Origin: Alphaproteobacteria bacterium
Lineage (GTDB): Bacteria; Pseudomonadota; Alphaproteobacteria; Caulobacterales; Maricaulaceae
Length of the DNA: 64,000 nucleotides
Assembly (NCBI GenBank): GCA_024278855.1
Contig: JAJRSJ010000022.1
Coordinates: 49,697 to 113,696 of the forward strand
Direction: 5' to 3'
Part shown: positions 43,994 to 53,880 of the stretch, one piece after another
Position numbering within the stretch: the first letter of the stretch is position 1
Layout: every line of letters begins with the position of its first letter
The notes under the pieces: model-generated
Database searches by the model: none
Seen by the model: the letters and a program-made list of their open reading frames with translations, nothing else
What the model was told of the DNA's origin: nothing
Made by a program: the position numbers and the translations under genes

Positions 43994-46318
43994 CTAGCCG
44001 CCCCATTTAGCACTGATCGAAGCACCAAACCACCGGGGGCGGCCATAGAAATTTTGCAACAAGCCCGCCGGGCCGGCGAAATCAAAGCTGTAAACCCGAT
44101 ATTCTTCCTGAAACAGGTTTTTCGCGAACACAGAAAACTCATATTTATCGTCTTCAGTAGCCATCGCAAGCCTAGCATCAACAATTGTATAGGCATTTTC
44201 TTTTGAAGCATCAGTATTCGTAATATCGAAATAATGCGCACCTTGATGGTTAAAACTGACCATAGCGCTACCCGTACCAAACCCTAGTGGGCGCTCATAG
44301 CGAATAAACCCGTTAGCCGTAAATTCAGGAGCCAAAACCGGCGTCACATCAGTAAGGACAACACCCTGGCTCACCACTTGGTCTACACTTGCATCCAAGA
44401 AGCTAGCTCCAAGTTGCGCAGTTAAGCCCTCTGACAAAGTCGCACCAACTTCAATTTCCGCGCCGATAAACTGTGCGTCAGAATTTGTAATAGCCTGGGA
44501 CAATCCTTGGAATGTCAAAGCCTGGAAGTCTTTATAATCATAATAAAAACCACTTAAATTCGCCCGCACTTTGCCGCCAGGTGAAGCCCACTTTACACCT
44601 GCCTCATAGGATGTCAGCTTTGCGGCATTGTAAGGAACTTGCGTGGTTTGGATACCGTCAGAAGCGTCAAGGAAGCCCGCATTAAACCCACCGCTTTTGA
44701 AACCCTGCGCTATTTTGGCATACAGCAACGTACCGGCATCGGTCGTATAATTTAGACCGATTGTACCCGAAACATTCTCGTCGTCAATTTTGTTCAAATC
44801 GCCAACCGCCCCGGCGCCATTACCTGCATTTAGCGCGCCTGTGCGAAAATCAAAGTAATTGACAAAGCCAAGCCCTAAAAAAGCATCATTGAGCAAAGAA
44901 CCAGTGGGCATTTGCGCCAAATACTCCATATCCCGCGATTCGTCTGTATAACGCAAGCCAGCCACAACTGTTAAAGCGTCAGACAATTCATAATCGACAT
45001 TACCAAATATAGAGACAGACTTTGTATTTTGCACATAATCAACATCGAAAACCGCAAAGGGTAGCAAATCACCTGGCGCAGCCGTTAAAAGGCTCGGCGT
45101 AAAGGCGCTTAACAGGCCGCCAAATATGTTCGGGTCACTGTCCAGAAATTGCGCAAATCCTGCAAGATAATTGATGTTCAGATCAAGCTGGCCGACCACT
45201 TCGGTGTCGATATAATAGGCACCCGCAACCCAATTCATCTTGTCGGTCTCACCGGACAATCTAAATTCGTTGGAAAACTGCTTGCTGTCGGCCTGAAAAG
45301 TTGGCTCAAGGCCGGAGATCGGGCCAACATCCGTGTCTTCTTCATGGAATTTCACCAAATCTTTATAGGAGGTAATATTGGTGAGTTGTACATTACCAAA
45401 ATCCCAATTCAGAACGCCGCTCACCCCCTTGACTTTAATCCTCAAATCACCGTCGCGGCTATAGTCCCCGGCAAAAACATCATTGTCAGTGTCACGGTAG
45501 CCGAATACATCAGCAACACCGTCACTGGCAGCGTGCTGATAATAGGGCGCACGGGTATCGGCATTGGAATACTCACCCGTGAGCAAGAACGAACCCTTCT
45601 CCGATAAATCAAAGTCCAGCATGGCCCGCAAGGCAATGCTGTCGGCTTCATTGGAATCAGGCCCGATACGGTTTGTCACATAACCATCAGCCTTGCTGCG
45701 CTTGGCGGCCAGACGAAAGCGCATACCGTCTGAAATTGGCCCGGAAACAGCACCTTCCAGTTCCAGACTGTTATAACTACCGTAAGTCCCGCGTGCATAT
45801 GCTTCAAATGTTTCGCTGGGTTTGTTCGAGATAAAATGTAAAAGCCCGCCCGTAGCGTTACGTCCGTAAAGCGTGCCTTGCGGGCCCCTCAAGATTTCAA
45901 CCCGCTCCGTATCAAACAACTGGAACGTCAGGCCAGCCAAAAAAGCATTATAAACTTCGTCCGTATATATGGCGATCGGGCCTTCATTATTATCATTGAA
46001 ATCATTGAGGCCCACACCGCGTAATGTGAACGACGGGTTATTCCCCTCACCCACTGGCGTGCCCACATTCAAACCCGGTGTCTGCCCGGCCAAGTCAACG
46101 CTGTTTTCAAGAGAAAACTCTCTGAGCGCATCGCCGGTATATGCCGTTACCGATAGACCAACCTCTTGCAGGTTCTGGGCGCGCTTCGTCGCGGTAACAA
46201 CAATTTCATCTGTAATTTGCGCGGCGGCAGGCATTGCCAATCCAGCCGCTAGTAGTGCGCCAATACTGGCTGTTGCTAAAGATTTTGCCCACAACGATGA
46301 TTTTCTAAATGTGTTCAT
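43994..46318 (-). CDS. TonB-dependent receptor linked to the amine catabolic operon
   Basis: The 774-residue receptor starts at the ATG at 46318 (GGGGAA upstream). It has a signal peptide ending PAAAQ, a TonB box (DEIVVTATKR), the plug signature VEILRGPQGTLYGRNATGG and a beta-barrel. No STN domain is present, so it does not signal through a FecR. It lies between the AraC regulator and aauB on the same strand, so it probably imports the aromatic substrate or a carrier of it across the outer membrane. Confidence 0.88.
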   Translation of the reverse strand: MNTFRKSSLWAKSLATASIGALLAAGLAMPAAAQITDEIVVTATKRAQNLQEVGLSVTAYTGDALREFSLENSVDLAGQTPGLNVGTPVGEGNNPSFTLRGVGLNDFNDNNEGPIAIYTDEVYNAFLAGLTFQLFDTERVEILRGPQGTLYGRNATGGLLHFISNKPSETFEAYARGTYGSYNSLELEGAVSGPISDGMRFRLAAKRSKADGYVTNRIGPDSNEADSIALRAMLDFDLSEKGSFLLTGEYSNADTRAPYYQHAASDGVADVFGYRDTDNDVFAGDYSRDGDLRIKVKGVSGVLNWDFGNVQLTNITSYKDLVKFHEEDTDVGPISGLEPTFQADSKQFSNEFRLSGETDKMNWVAGAYYIDTEVVGQLDLNINYLAGFAQFLDSDPNIFGGLLSAFTPSLLTAAPGDLLPFAVFDVDYVQNTKSVSIFGNVDYELSDALTVVAGLRYTDESRDMEYLAQMPTGSLLNDAFLGLGFVNYFDFRTGALNAGNGAGAVGDLNKIDDENVSGTIGLNYTTDAGTLLYAKIAQGFKSGGFNAGFLDASDGIQTTQVPYNAAKLTSYEAGVKWASPGGKVRANLSGFYYDYKDFQALTFQGLSQAITNSDAQFIGAEIEVGATLSEGLTAQLGASFLDASVDQVVSQGVVLTDVTPVLAPEFTANGFIRYERPLGFGTGSAMVSFNHQGAHYFDITNTDASKENAYTIVDARLAMATEDDKYEFSVFAKNLFQEEYRVYSFDFAGPAGLLQNFYGRPRWFGASISAKWGG

Positions 46319-46502
46319 TTGTATTCCCCTTTTATGTGAAACCACTTTTGCCGTGATCCCGGACTGCATAATTGCTGCGTAACTGCTATATTTTCGGGGG
46401 CAAGAATCCCGGACGAGCTTCCAACCTTGAAATAAAGCTATATTGTTTTGAAATACATTTCTTGCCTTAGCGTGCCAAAATGCCGCAGTTACGCACTTAT
46501 GT

Positions 46503-47450
46503 TCAGGACAAGACCCGGCTTTGCATTTGTAGTTTTTTTGGCGGTAGGCCGAACTTATTTTTGAACACGCGCGAAAAATGCGGCGAGGAATTAAACCCGT
46601 AAGCGAAAGCAATATCCGTGCAGGTTTCCCCGTCCTTGCAGTTCATAATATCGGTACGGGCCCGCTCCAGCCTGCGCATGCGTATCCAAGCAAAGGGTGA
46701 CAAATTGGCCCGTTCGAACAAACGGCACAAGGAACGGCGCGTAATAAAACAGGCATCGGCGATTTTATCCAGATTTAAATCCGGGTCATAAAGATTGTCT
46801 TCTATATATTGGTTGACCCGCTTGTACTGGTTGACGCTGAGATCGCTATCTTCAGCGTTATAAGCCCCCCCGAACACCATTTGCCGCAACAGGCGCAAGC
46901 AATCTTCATTTTGCGCAAGCCTGTCTGCGCTTTCAACAGACGAGCTCGTCATCCTAGCCCCCGTTTGCGCCCGCTCATACATATTAACCACACATTCGCG
47001 CAGTAAAGCATTGTCTTGGTATTTCAAAATTTTCGCCAAAGGCAGCTCGCGATTGCAAAACATTTCACGGGTGCGCATTTCCGGCAAATGCACAGAAATT
47101 TGCTTAAACCCGGATTTATAGCGAAATTCAGATGGGCGGCGACTGTCGATCAAACACATATCGCCAACACCAAGTCTTGCGTTAGCGCCGTCTTGCTCAA
47201 GCACCGCCTCACCCTCGACACCCAAAATTAAGAACAAATTGGCATCATCGGAGCGCGAAACATCTTTACTGGTTTTTTCAATTTTGCTAATATTACTCGC
47301 AACACCCGCGATATCAAATGCACCAAAACGGCCCAACTCCAATTGCCCGCTAAACGATGTTTTTGGCGCTGATATGGTGAAAAAACCGCAAACAGCCGTG
47401 AGCATATCCTGCCATTCATCAAATTCACCTATGGCGGTATTCATTCCCAT
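46503..47450 (-). CDS. AraC family regulator, FeaR-like
   Basis: The 315-residue protein has an N-terminal ligand domain of the AraC-binding-2 type (ANLFLILGVEGEAVLEQDGANARLGVGDMCLIDSRRPSEF) and a C-terminal double helix-turn-helix (KIADACFITRRSLCRLFERANLSPFAWIRMRRLERARTD...FAYGFNSSPHFSRVFKNKFG). The same domain pair is found in FeaR, which activates amine oxidation genes in E. coli. It is followed on the same strand by the TonB receptor and the aau operon, which it probably activates. Confidence 0.88.
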   Translation of the reverse strand: MGMNTAIGEFDEWQDMLTAVCGFFTISAPKTSFSGQLELGRFGAFDIAGVASNISKIEKTSKDVSRSDDANLFLILGVEGEAVLEQDGANARLGVGDMCLIDSRRPSEFRYKSGFKQISVHLPEMRTREMFCNRELPLAKILKYQDNALLRECVVNMYERAQTGARMTSSSVESADRLAQNEDCLRLLRQMVFGGAYNAEDSDLSVNQYKRVNQYIEDNLYDPDLNLDKIADACFITRRSLCRLFERANLSPFAWIRMRRLERARTDIMNCKDGETCTDIAFAYGFNSSPHFSRVFKNKFGLPPKKLQMQSRVLS

Positions 47451-47567
47451 TGCGCGTCATTTCTCCGCTGTTTTATGTATTTGAGTGTATGAAACAAACA
47501 AAACAATTGCAAATACAATTAACTTTTCAAATTTCGTTAAAATTATTTCGTTGCACGAAAGTCACAC

Positions 47568-48869
47568 TCAAACCCGCATATCAATCACGCGAACCGCTTT
47601 ACCTTGTGAGCGCGGAATGCTTCCTGGAGGTTGGGCTTCTACCAAAGCCGAAATACCTATCCTGGCTTTGATGTGGCTACTTACGTCTTTGACCGCTCTA
47701 GAAATAGCATCTTCGGCGCTTTCCACCCGCCCTTCAACGGCGACGGAAATCGCGTCCATGCGGCCTTTTTTGAACAAGGTAATCTGGTAATGGGGCGACA
47801 ATGCAGGCTCTTGTAAAATGATTTCCTCGATCTGGGACGGGAAAACATTGACGCCGCGAATGATCATCATATCGTCCGTGCGGGCATTGATGCGCTCGAA
47901 CCGTCTGTGGCTAAACGCGGTTCCGGGCAGTAATCTGGTCAAATCCTTGGTGCGGTAGCGAATAATCGGCATGGCTTGTTTGAACAAAGCGGTCAGCACA
48001 AATTCACCATTTTCGCCGTCAGCAAGCGGCGCAAATGTATCCGGGTCAACGATTTCAGGCAAAAACGCATCTTCCCATATATGCGCGCCGTCCTTGGTCT
48101 CGGCGCATTCATTGGCAACGCCCGGCCCCATAAGTTCGGAAAGCCCGTAAATATCTACGGCGTCGAGGTCGAACCGACGCTCGATCTATTGGCGCATTTC
48201 CTCACTCCAGGGCTCCGCCCCGTGAATGGCCACCTGCAATGAAGTCTCGCGGGCATCAAGTCCTCGTGCTTTGAACGCATCCGCGAGCGAAAGCATGTAG
48301 GAAGGCGTCACCATGATGATTTCAGGTTTGAAGTCCAAAATCATCTGGACTTGTTTTTCGGTTTGCCCGCCGGACATGGGGATCACCGTACAGCCCAGTT
48401 TCTCCGCACCGTAATGCGCCCCAAGCCCGCCGGTAAACAAGCCGTAGCCGTAAGCCACATGCAATTTATGCTCCGCCCTGCCGCCCGAGACCCGGATGCA
48501 GCGCGCTACGAGATTGGCCCATATATCTATGTCTCCCTGGGTATAGCCAACCACAGTTGGCTTCCCCGTAGTACCCGACGAGGCATGAATACGCACGACA
48601 TCTTGCATGGGGACGGCGAACATATCAAAGGGGTAGGACTGGCGTAAATCTTCCTTGGTGGTGAACGGGAATTTTGCCAAATCGTCCAGATGCTTTAAAT
48701 CGTCCGGATGCACACCCGCCTTATCATATTTGACTTTATACATAGGTACATTATCATAGGCGTAGCGCACCGCCCATTGTAATTTCCCCAGTTGCAGCGC
48801 CTCAATTTCGTCGCGGCTAGCCGCCAAAATTGGTTCAGCCGCCACGCTTTCGTCAATTATTTTCCCCAT
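47568..48869 (-). pseudogene. Phenylacetate-CoA ligase-like (PaaK family), interrupted by one in-frame TAG
   Basis: Read through, the product is 433 residues and matches PaaK over its whole length: HASSGTTGKPTVVGYT for AMP binding, then GAEPWSEEMRQ, then DAVDIYGLSELMGPGV and a C-terminal RVIDMRV. A TAG at 48186-48188 falls between MRQ and IERRFD in the same frame; homologues have a sense codon there. The upstream open part (227 residues) lacks the C-terminal lid, so a truncated product would be inactive. The gene follows the old yellow enzyme gene on the same strand. If intact it would activate an arylacetate or arylcarboxylate to its CoA ester. Confidence 0.8.
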
Positions 48870-48901
48870 TACATTCCTTTTATTTTGGTTTTATTCTGGT
48901 T

Positions 48902-50254
48902 TTATTGCGTCCAGAGCGGTGCGGTCATGCGCCGCTTTCCGTCCGGTGTTTTCATGATATTTTCATCACTCATATTTTCGCGGTCCCAAAGTTGACAGGT
49001 AACGATTTTATGTTTTTGGTCGAGACCTTCGCAATAATTCGTGTATTTGCAGGTGCGCACGGATGCGCCCTGCCCGGTTTTGACTTTCAAAAACCAGTCC
49101 GGGTCGGCGAGAGTTTGCCGGGCCACACCTATGATGTCCGCCTTACCGTCTTGCAGTAAATTTTCCGCTTGCTCAAACCCGTGAATGCCACCCGCAACCA
49201 CGACCGGAGTTGCGTAACCTTCATTACGCAAATGTGCGCGGATCTGTGCAGTAGGCTCAATATTACGCCCAAATGGCCCTTGTTCGTCTGATATAAAGTG
49301 CGGCATACATTCATAGCCGCTACGGCCCGTATAGGGGTAAACCGCTTGCCCTTTAGCGGGAATTGCAGCGTCTTCAAATTTCCCGCCCCTAGAAAACGAG
49401 AGAAAATCCATGCCGGCTTTGGCGAACTGCACCGCGAAATAACTGGCATCATCAAGCCCGCTGCCACCCTCGATACATTCATCACTCAGCATTCTGCACC
49501 CCAATACATAACCATCACCAACGCTAGCTCGCACTGCCTGGTAAACTTCGAGCGGCAGACGCACCCGGTCTCTCCGCCGCCCACCGTAACCGTCTGTACG
49601 CGTGTTGAGTTTGGACAAAAAAGATGCCATGGTATAAGCATGGGCATAGTGCAATTCTATGCCGTCAAATCCGGCCTTTTTAGCCCGCATGGCTGCGTCC
49701 GCAAACAAGCCGGGCAAAATTTCCGGCAATTCGTCAATATGCGGCAAATGAGTATCTGTGACCCGATCACGGTAACCACGCTGATAGGTTTCAAACTCAC
49801 GCGGGGTTAAAATAGCTTCAAGTTTTTCGTCGTCAAATGTGCATAAAACTTCACGGACAATATCTTCATCCGTATGGCCAGCCGCTTTTTTATGGGCGTC
49901 TGTAATGGTCAAAAAACGCCCGAAAAATTTGTCTTTTTCTGGGCGTCGGCGCATGGACAAAAAATCTATCAGCTGAATATATAGTTTAGTCTGACCACCG
50001 CTCGCCCGGCGCACCGCATCCACAATCCGCGCCAAACCATCAATATATTTATCGTGGCCTATGCGCAGCAAAGGCCCGGATGCAATGTCCCTGATCCCGG
50101 TCGCCTCCACAACGACCACGCCGGGCTTTCCCCGCGCAAAGCGTTCATACCAGCGAACCACCGCGTCCGTAACTTCTCCGTCCGCCGTCGCTCGCCACGG
50201 CACCATTGCGGGTATCCATGTGCGCTGTTCAAGGCTTAAATTGCCAGAGACCAA
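48902..50254 (-). CDS. Old yellow enzyme-type NADH:flavin oxidoreductase
   Basis: The 450-residue FMN barrel has VPWRATADG near the start, GFDGIELHYAHAYTMASFLSKLNTRTDGYGGRRRDRVRLPLEV as the typical substrate-site segment, and a C-terminal Cys set C-x5-C-x11-C (CKYTNYC...C). Coding sequence seems to begin upstream of the TTG at 50254: in frame one reads IWKPPERIRHQ ... SVEQAANSRLFTPL, but no ATG, GTG or TTG precedes it before the marR stop. It reduces an activated double bond, likely a ring or enoyl intermediate of the aromatic pathway. Same-strand cluster: marR, this gene, PaaK-like. Confidence 0.82.
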   Translation of the reverse strand: MVSGNLSLEQRTWIPAMVPWRATADGEVTDAVVRWYERFARGKPGVVVVEATGIRDIASGPLLRIGHDKYIDGLARIVDAVRRASGGQTKLYIQLIDFLSMRRRPEKDKFFGRFLTITDAHKKAAGHTDEDIVREVLCTFDDEKLEAILTPREFETYQRGYRDRVTDTHLPHIDELPEILPGLFADAAMRAKKAGFDGIELHYAHAYTMASFLSKLNTRTDGYGGRRRDRVRLPLEVYQAVRASVGDGYVLGCRMLSDECIEGGSGLDDASYFAVQFAKAGMDFLSFSRGGKFEDAAIPAKGQAVYPYTGRSGYECMPHFISDEQGPFGRNIEPTAQIRAHLRNEGYATPVVVAGGIHGFEQAENLLQDGKADIIGVARQTLADPDWFLKVKTGQGASVRTCKYTNYCEGLDQKHKIVTCQLWDRENMSDENIMKTPDGKRRMTAPLWTQ

Positions 50255-50349
50255 GGGCGTGAATAGCCGTGAATTCGCCGCTTGCTCTACACTTGGCCAC
50301 GCGCCGGGACTGGTCTGGTGACGTATGCGTTCTGGCGGCTTCCATATGC

Positions 50350-50874
50350 TTATTTTGCTTTTGATGTATTGGGCGGGACGTAGGGAGAACGACTTAGGTT
50401 TTCGCGCATTTTTATCAGAGTTTTCATAAGCTGCTTAATTTGCGCTTGGGAAATACCGTCAAACGCCCGCTCATAAATATTGCCGCCAACTTGTACGGCC
50501 TCGTTTAAACTTTTGCGTCCTTTAGCCGTAATATGGATATGGACTATTCGTTTATCCTTGGCCCATAATTTTCGCTTAATCAGCCCGCCCTTCTCCATCC
50601 GGTCAAGCATACGGGTCAATGTCGGCATTTTAATAACACTGCGCCGAGCGATATCAGTCACGGTGCTAGGGTTATGGTCGCCTAAAATCCCCAATATGCG
50701 CCATCCGGTCTGATCCATGCCGATTTGTTTAAGCGCCTTTGCCATTTCGCCAATATAAGTCGCCGAGGTGCGGTTGAGATTATACAAAGGATAATCGTCA
50801 AGAACGAAACTATCTTGTCCGGGCAAGGAAAGTAAAGGCGAGGAAGGTAATGTGGGGCTCAAAACGGTCTCCAA
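50350..50874 (-). CDS. MarR family regulator
   Basis: The protein has MarR dimerisation helices and a winged helix (STVTDIARRSVIKMPTLTRMLDRMEKGGLIKRKLWAKDKRIVHIHITAKGRKSL). The start is unsure. The frame is open to 50982, but the first 36 codons overlap the divergent isatin-hydrolase-like gene, so I place it at the TTG at 50874 (174 residues). It probably represses the OYE-PaaK unit and the divergent cyclase gene. Confidence 0.8.
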   Translation of the reverse strand: METVLSPTLPSSPLLSLPGQDSFVLDDYPLYNLNRTSATYIGEMAKALKQIGMDQTGWRILGILGDHNPSTVTDIARRSVIKMPTLTRMLDRMEKGGLIKRKLWAKDKRIVHIHITAKGRKSLNEAVQVGGNIYERAFDGISQAQIKQLMKTLIKMRENLSRSPYVPPNTSKAK

Positions 50875-50969
50875 TGCAAAATTTTTATGTTCGCATGAAT
50901 ATTTAATTGAAAACGGAAATAAATTCAAGTAAGTCTTGCCCGTAAACAAAAAATAATCGGGAGGACGTA

Positions 50970-51749
50970 ATGAGTGCAACAATATTAACCGATCTGGTGG
51001 CTGCCATGGCTAGCGGATCCGTAAAGGTCGTAGATTTAACCCAACCCTTGGAGCCAAAACCCCCCGTGCTACAATTACCGCCGGAATTCGTACAAAACCC
51101 GCCGTTCGAGCTGCATAACTTATCCGAATACGATGAACGCGGCCCGGCCTGGTATTGGAACTGGTTTAAATGCGGCGAGCATACAGGCACGCATTTTGAC
51201 GCACCGATCCATTTTGTTACTGGCAAAGATTATGAAAACAATGCTACGGATACTATCCCGGTCGAAAAATTTATCGGCCCGGCTTGTGTTTTGGACGCGG
51301 TGGCGCAAGTTGAAGCAGACCCGGATTTCCTCATCACCATAGATTTTGTCAAAGACTGGGAAGAAAAGCATGGCCGCATCCCCGCCGCCTCGTGGGTGCT
51401 GTTTCGCTCCGGTTGGTCAAAACGGCTTGACCCGAAAGAGTTTCTAAATTTCCATGAGGACGGCGCCCATACGCCCGGTTGGCACCCTGATGTTATTCCG
51501 TTTTTAGCAGAAAAACGTGATGTTCTGGGCGCAGGCGTGGAAACGGTTGGTACGGACGCAGGGCAAGCGTTCGGATTTGACCCGGCCTTTCCCTGTCATG
51601 TACTGATGCACGGGGCCAATAAATTCGGTCTGGCCAGTCTAACCAACCTAGACCAACTCCCCCCCACAGGTTCCATCATTATCGCCGCCCCCCTAAAAAT
51701 CGTGCGCGGCTCAGGCTCACCCTTGCGGGTGCTAGCATTAGTGCCATAG
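50970..51749 (+). CDS. Cyclase-family metal hydrolase, isatin-hydrolase-like
   Basis: The 259-residue enzyme has the cyclase/kynurenine-formamidase motif H71-TGT-H75-F-D77-AP-I-H81, whose His and Asp residues bind manganese or zinc. Isatin hydrolase of marine alphaproteobacteria belongs to this family and opens the isatin ring to isatinate; kynurenine formamidase and other cyclic amide or lactone hydrolases are alternatives. GGGAGG lies 5 bases before the ATG. It faces a marR gene and lies inside a cluster whose other genes (dioxygenase, 2-oxoacid oxidoreductase, 2-aminobenzoyl-CoA enzyme) fit an isatin intermediate. Confidence 0.85.
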   Translation: MSATILTDLVAAMASGSVKVVDLTQPLEPKPPVLQLPPEFVQNPPFELHNLSEYDERGPAWYWNWFKCGEHTGTHFDAPIHFVTGKDYENNATDTIPVEKFIGPACVLDAVAQVEADPDFLITIDFVKDWEEKHGRIPAASWVLFRSGWSKRLDPKEFLNFHEDGAHTPGWHPDVIPFLAEKRDVLGAGVETVGTDAGQAFGFDPAFPCHVLMHGANKFGLASLTNLDQLPPTGSIIIAAPLKIVRGSGSPLRVLALVP

Positions 51750-51764
51750 CTCTGAAGGCATCTA

Positions 51765-52313
51765 ATGCGTAATATACTCAAAACATCGATACTTGTTTTC
51801 TTCATTATGATATTGACATTTGTGTTTCATGAGTTGGCGCATCTTTTGGCGGCGAAAGCTCTCGGCGAAAATGCCATTATGTCGATCAACCGTGTGCGAC
51901 CCGTCGGCGGGGCGTGGAACAATCCTAACAGCGCAACTTGGGTTGCGGCAGCAGGGCCAGCTTTGACAGTTTTAGGCGGAATTTTTGGCTTTATTTGGGC
52001 CGTAAAACGCTCTTCTTTTCGTGGAGCTAGTTTGGGCTTCAACATTCTTTTGGTCGCATTTGTACATCGTTTGCTTGCGACGATCGTAAGTCTGAATAAT
52101 GCCAATGACGAGATGCGCGTCAGTATGTCTCTGGGGCTTGGCCCTTGGACTTTGCCAATTTTGGTCACCGCAATGCTTCTGGTTATGAGCATATATGCTT
52201 TTAAGAAGATACAGCCGGGTTATGGATACCTGATTAGTTTGTGGCTAGGCAGTAGTTTAGCCAGCACATTGGTCGTTTTTGGCGAGCCCCATTTACCGAC
52301 CATTACTTGGTAA
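51765..52313 (+). CDS. Membrane protein with an M50-like metalloprotease motif
   Basis: The 182-residue inner-membrane protein has about five helices. FHELAHLLAAKALG in the first helix is the HExxH zinc motif, and ATWVAAAGPALTVLGG resembles the second conserved segment of site-2 proteases. The NPDG-like third ligand is not evident, so activity is uncertain. It follows the isatin-hydrolase-like gene by 15 bases on the same strand, but its role there is not clear. Confidence 0.6.
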   Translation: MRNILKTSILVFFIMILTFVFHELAHLLAAKALGENAIMSINRVRPVGGAWNNPNSATWVAAAGPALTVLGGIFGFIWAVKRSSFRGASLGFNILLVAFVHRLLATIVSLNNANDEMRVSMSLGLGPWTLPILVTAMLLVMSIYAFKKIQPGYGYLISLWLGSSLASTLVVFGEPHLPTITW

Positions 52314-52374
52314 GACCTATGCGCTAATTTCCCATATCCCATATCCCATAGCAATCCAATGGCAAGCTCGGGCT

Positions 52375-53880
52375 TTAACTAACGGACCTAAGCGCTTCAA
52401 CCAAGGCTGCTCCGTCTTCATCTTTGAGGGCGGCGATTTTCAATGTGCTTAATTGCTTCGCCGCATTTTTTTGTGCTTCGAAACTAGGAATGACGGCCAT
52501 GATTTTAGCCGCATTTTTCAGGCCGCGCTCGTGGGTGTCGCCGTAGCCTTTAACCAGTCTTTGTAGCCCGGCCAGTTCGCAGGCCAGATCATAATTGTGC
52601 GCGGCGGCGGTTTTAACCTGTTCGCTCCATGTGGTGATACGCACCGTTTCAACGGCGTAGCGCAAGCTTTTGCGCCGCGCAGGTTTGCGTCTTGCAATGA
52701 GTGACAACAGCAAATACCCGCGAAGGCGAGTTGTGGTAATACGGCGACCTTTGTTGAAGAAAACATTCAGGAAGCGCATTTTTAATACCACTTTCCCAAG
52801 CCAGGCTGGCAAAATATCGCAGACCTCTTGCAAGCGCGGGTGCATGTATTCCGAGACATTAACAATCTGTCCCTCCGCCGCCTTGACCTCGGCTCTAAAC
52901 CGTTCAAAACGGGCGGCACGAATTTTCAAGTCCGCTACCCTTATGGTGTCTTCATAGCTCATGGCCAAGGCTAAATATCTCGCCATGTCTCTGGTCAACC
53001 GCCAGTCTTTTTTTGCGCTATCTAGCGATGTAAATTCGCTCAATCGCTCAAGATAAAGCCTAGCGTAATCCGGGTCTTGATAATCTACCATTTTTTTCAA
53101 ACCCGCCGTGATCATAGCATGAGCGCGGGGCGGAAAATCTTTCTTCATGTGGTCGAGCAAAAGCGTAACACTTGCGGACGGCGGTTTTTTATCTTGTGCT
53201 TTTGCGGGTATCTCCGCCTTGGTCTCACCCTGTACATTTTCATAACCCAGTGCAAAACCGCGCAAATTCGCAGGTACGGCCCGACCAGATTCCGTTATGG
53301 TTTTCTCAAACACATCCCGCGCAATTGGAAGAGCGCCAGAACCCGCCAAAGCCCCAAATAATACCGAGCTTATGACCGCGCCCGCTTCGCGGGCCGCTTT
53401 GCCCATGTCAAAGCAGATATATTGGGCGGCAATTTTTTCGGACATTTCGCGTACCTTTGAAAGCTCGCGCCGCCCGTCGCCCATTTCCTGTTTCTCGACA
53501 ATGGAATAATCCCGGTGATCAGACGCAATCAAGGTTGTCTGTGCACTGACAAAGCCGCGCATCAAAGCCCGGCCCGATTCCATCATTTCGGACGCGATAA
53601 CAATATCTACATCGCCGGGTATAGGGGTGAGGGCCAACACGGGTTTTTGCTTTTGTTTGTCGGCCAGATGCGCCGGGAAAAGCTCGATATAGTATATGGT
53701 GGCCCCGGTGCGTTGGGCTACGCCCGGCACTGATGTGTATTGCGCCAGATAGCCTTGGGTTTGCGCTGTGTCGAGTATCCATTTGGACAGCCCACCGCCG
53801 CCCTGCCCGCCCATAGCGATAATGGCGATATTTATGGATTTGTCTTTGGATAGCTTGGGGGACAGCTTAGTCATATTCAC
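52375..53880 (-). CDS. iorB: Indolepyruvate/2-oxoacid:ferredoxin oxidoreductase, beta (gamma-domain) subunit, long form
   Basis: The 501-residue protein begins with the catalytic gamma domain (IAIIAMGGQGGGGLSKWILDTA ... TSVPGVAQRTGATIYYIELFP) of about 210 residues, as in IorB. It continues with about 290 mostly helical, basic residues (YARLYLERLSEFTSLD ... RITTTRLRGYLLL) that short IorB proteins lack but long or fused homologues carry. Its start overlaps the iorA stop (ATGA). With IorA it would turn an aryl 2-oxoacid, CoA and oxidised acceptor into aryl-CoA and CO2. The short IorB form is the usual one. Confidence 0.85.
   Translation of the reverse strand: MNMTKLSPKLSKDKSINIAIIAMGGQGGGGLSKWILDTAQTQGYLAQYTSVPGVAQRTGATIYYIELFPAHLADKQKQKPVLALTPIPGDVDIVIASEMMESGRALMRGFVSAQTTLIASDHRDYSIVEKQEMGDGRRELSKVREMSEKIAAQYICFDMGKAAREAGAVISSVLFGALAGSGALPIARDVFEKTITESGRAVPANLRGFALGYENVQGETKAEIPAKAQDKKPPSASVTLLLDHMKKDFPPRAHAMITAGLKKMVDYQDPDYARLYLERLSEFTSLDSAKKDWRLTRDMARYLALAMSYEDTIRVADLKIRAARFERFRAEVKAAEGQIVNVSEYMHPRLQEVCDILPAWLGKVVLKMRFLNVFFNKGRRITTTRLRGYLLLSLIARRKPARRKSLRYAVETVRITTWSEQVKTAAAHNYDLACELAGLQRLVKGYGDTHERGLKNAAKIMAVIPSFEAQKNAAKQLSTLKIAALKDEDGAALVEALRSVS

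Noticed and set aside
6851..48869. Recoding of TAG as an amino acid, because two genes have in-frame TAG codons
   Set aside because: TAG ends several intact genes in the same window (for example at 60749 and 63777) with nothing conserved after it, and no suppressor tRNA or pyrrolysine genes are seen.
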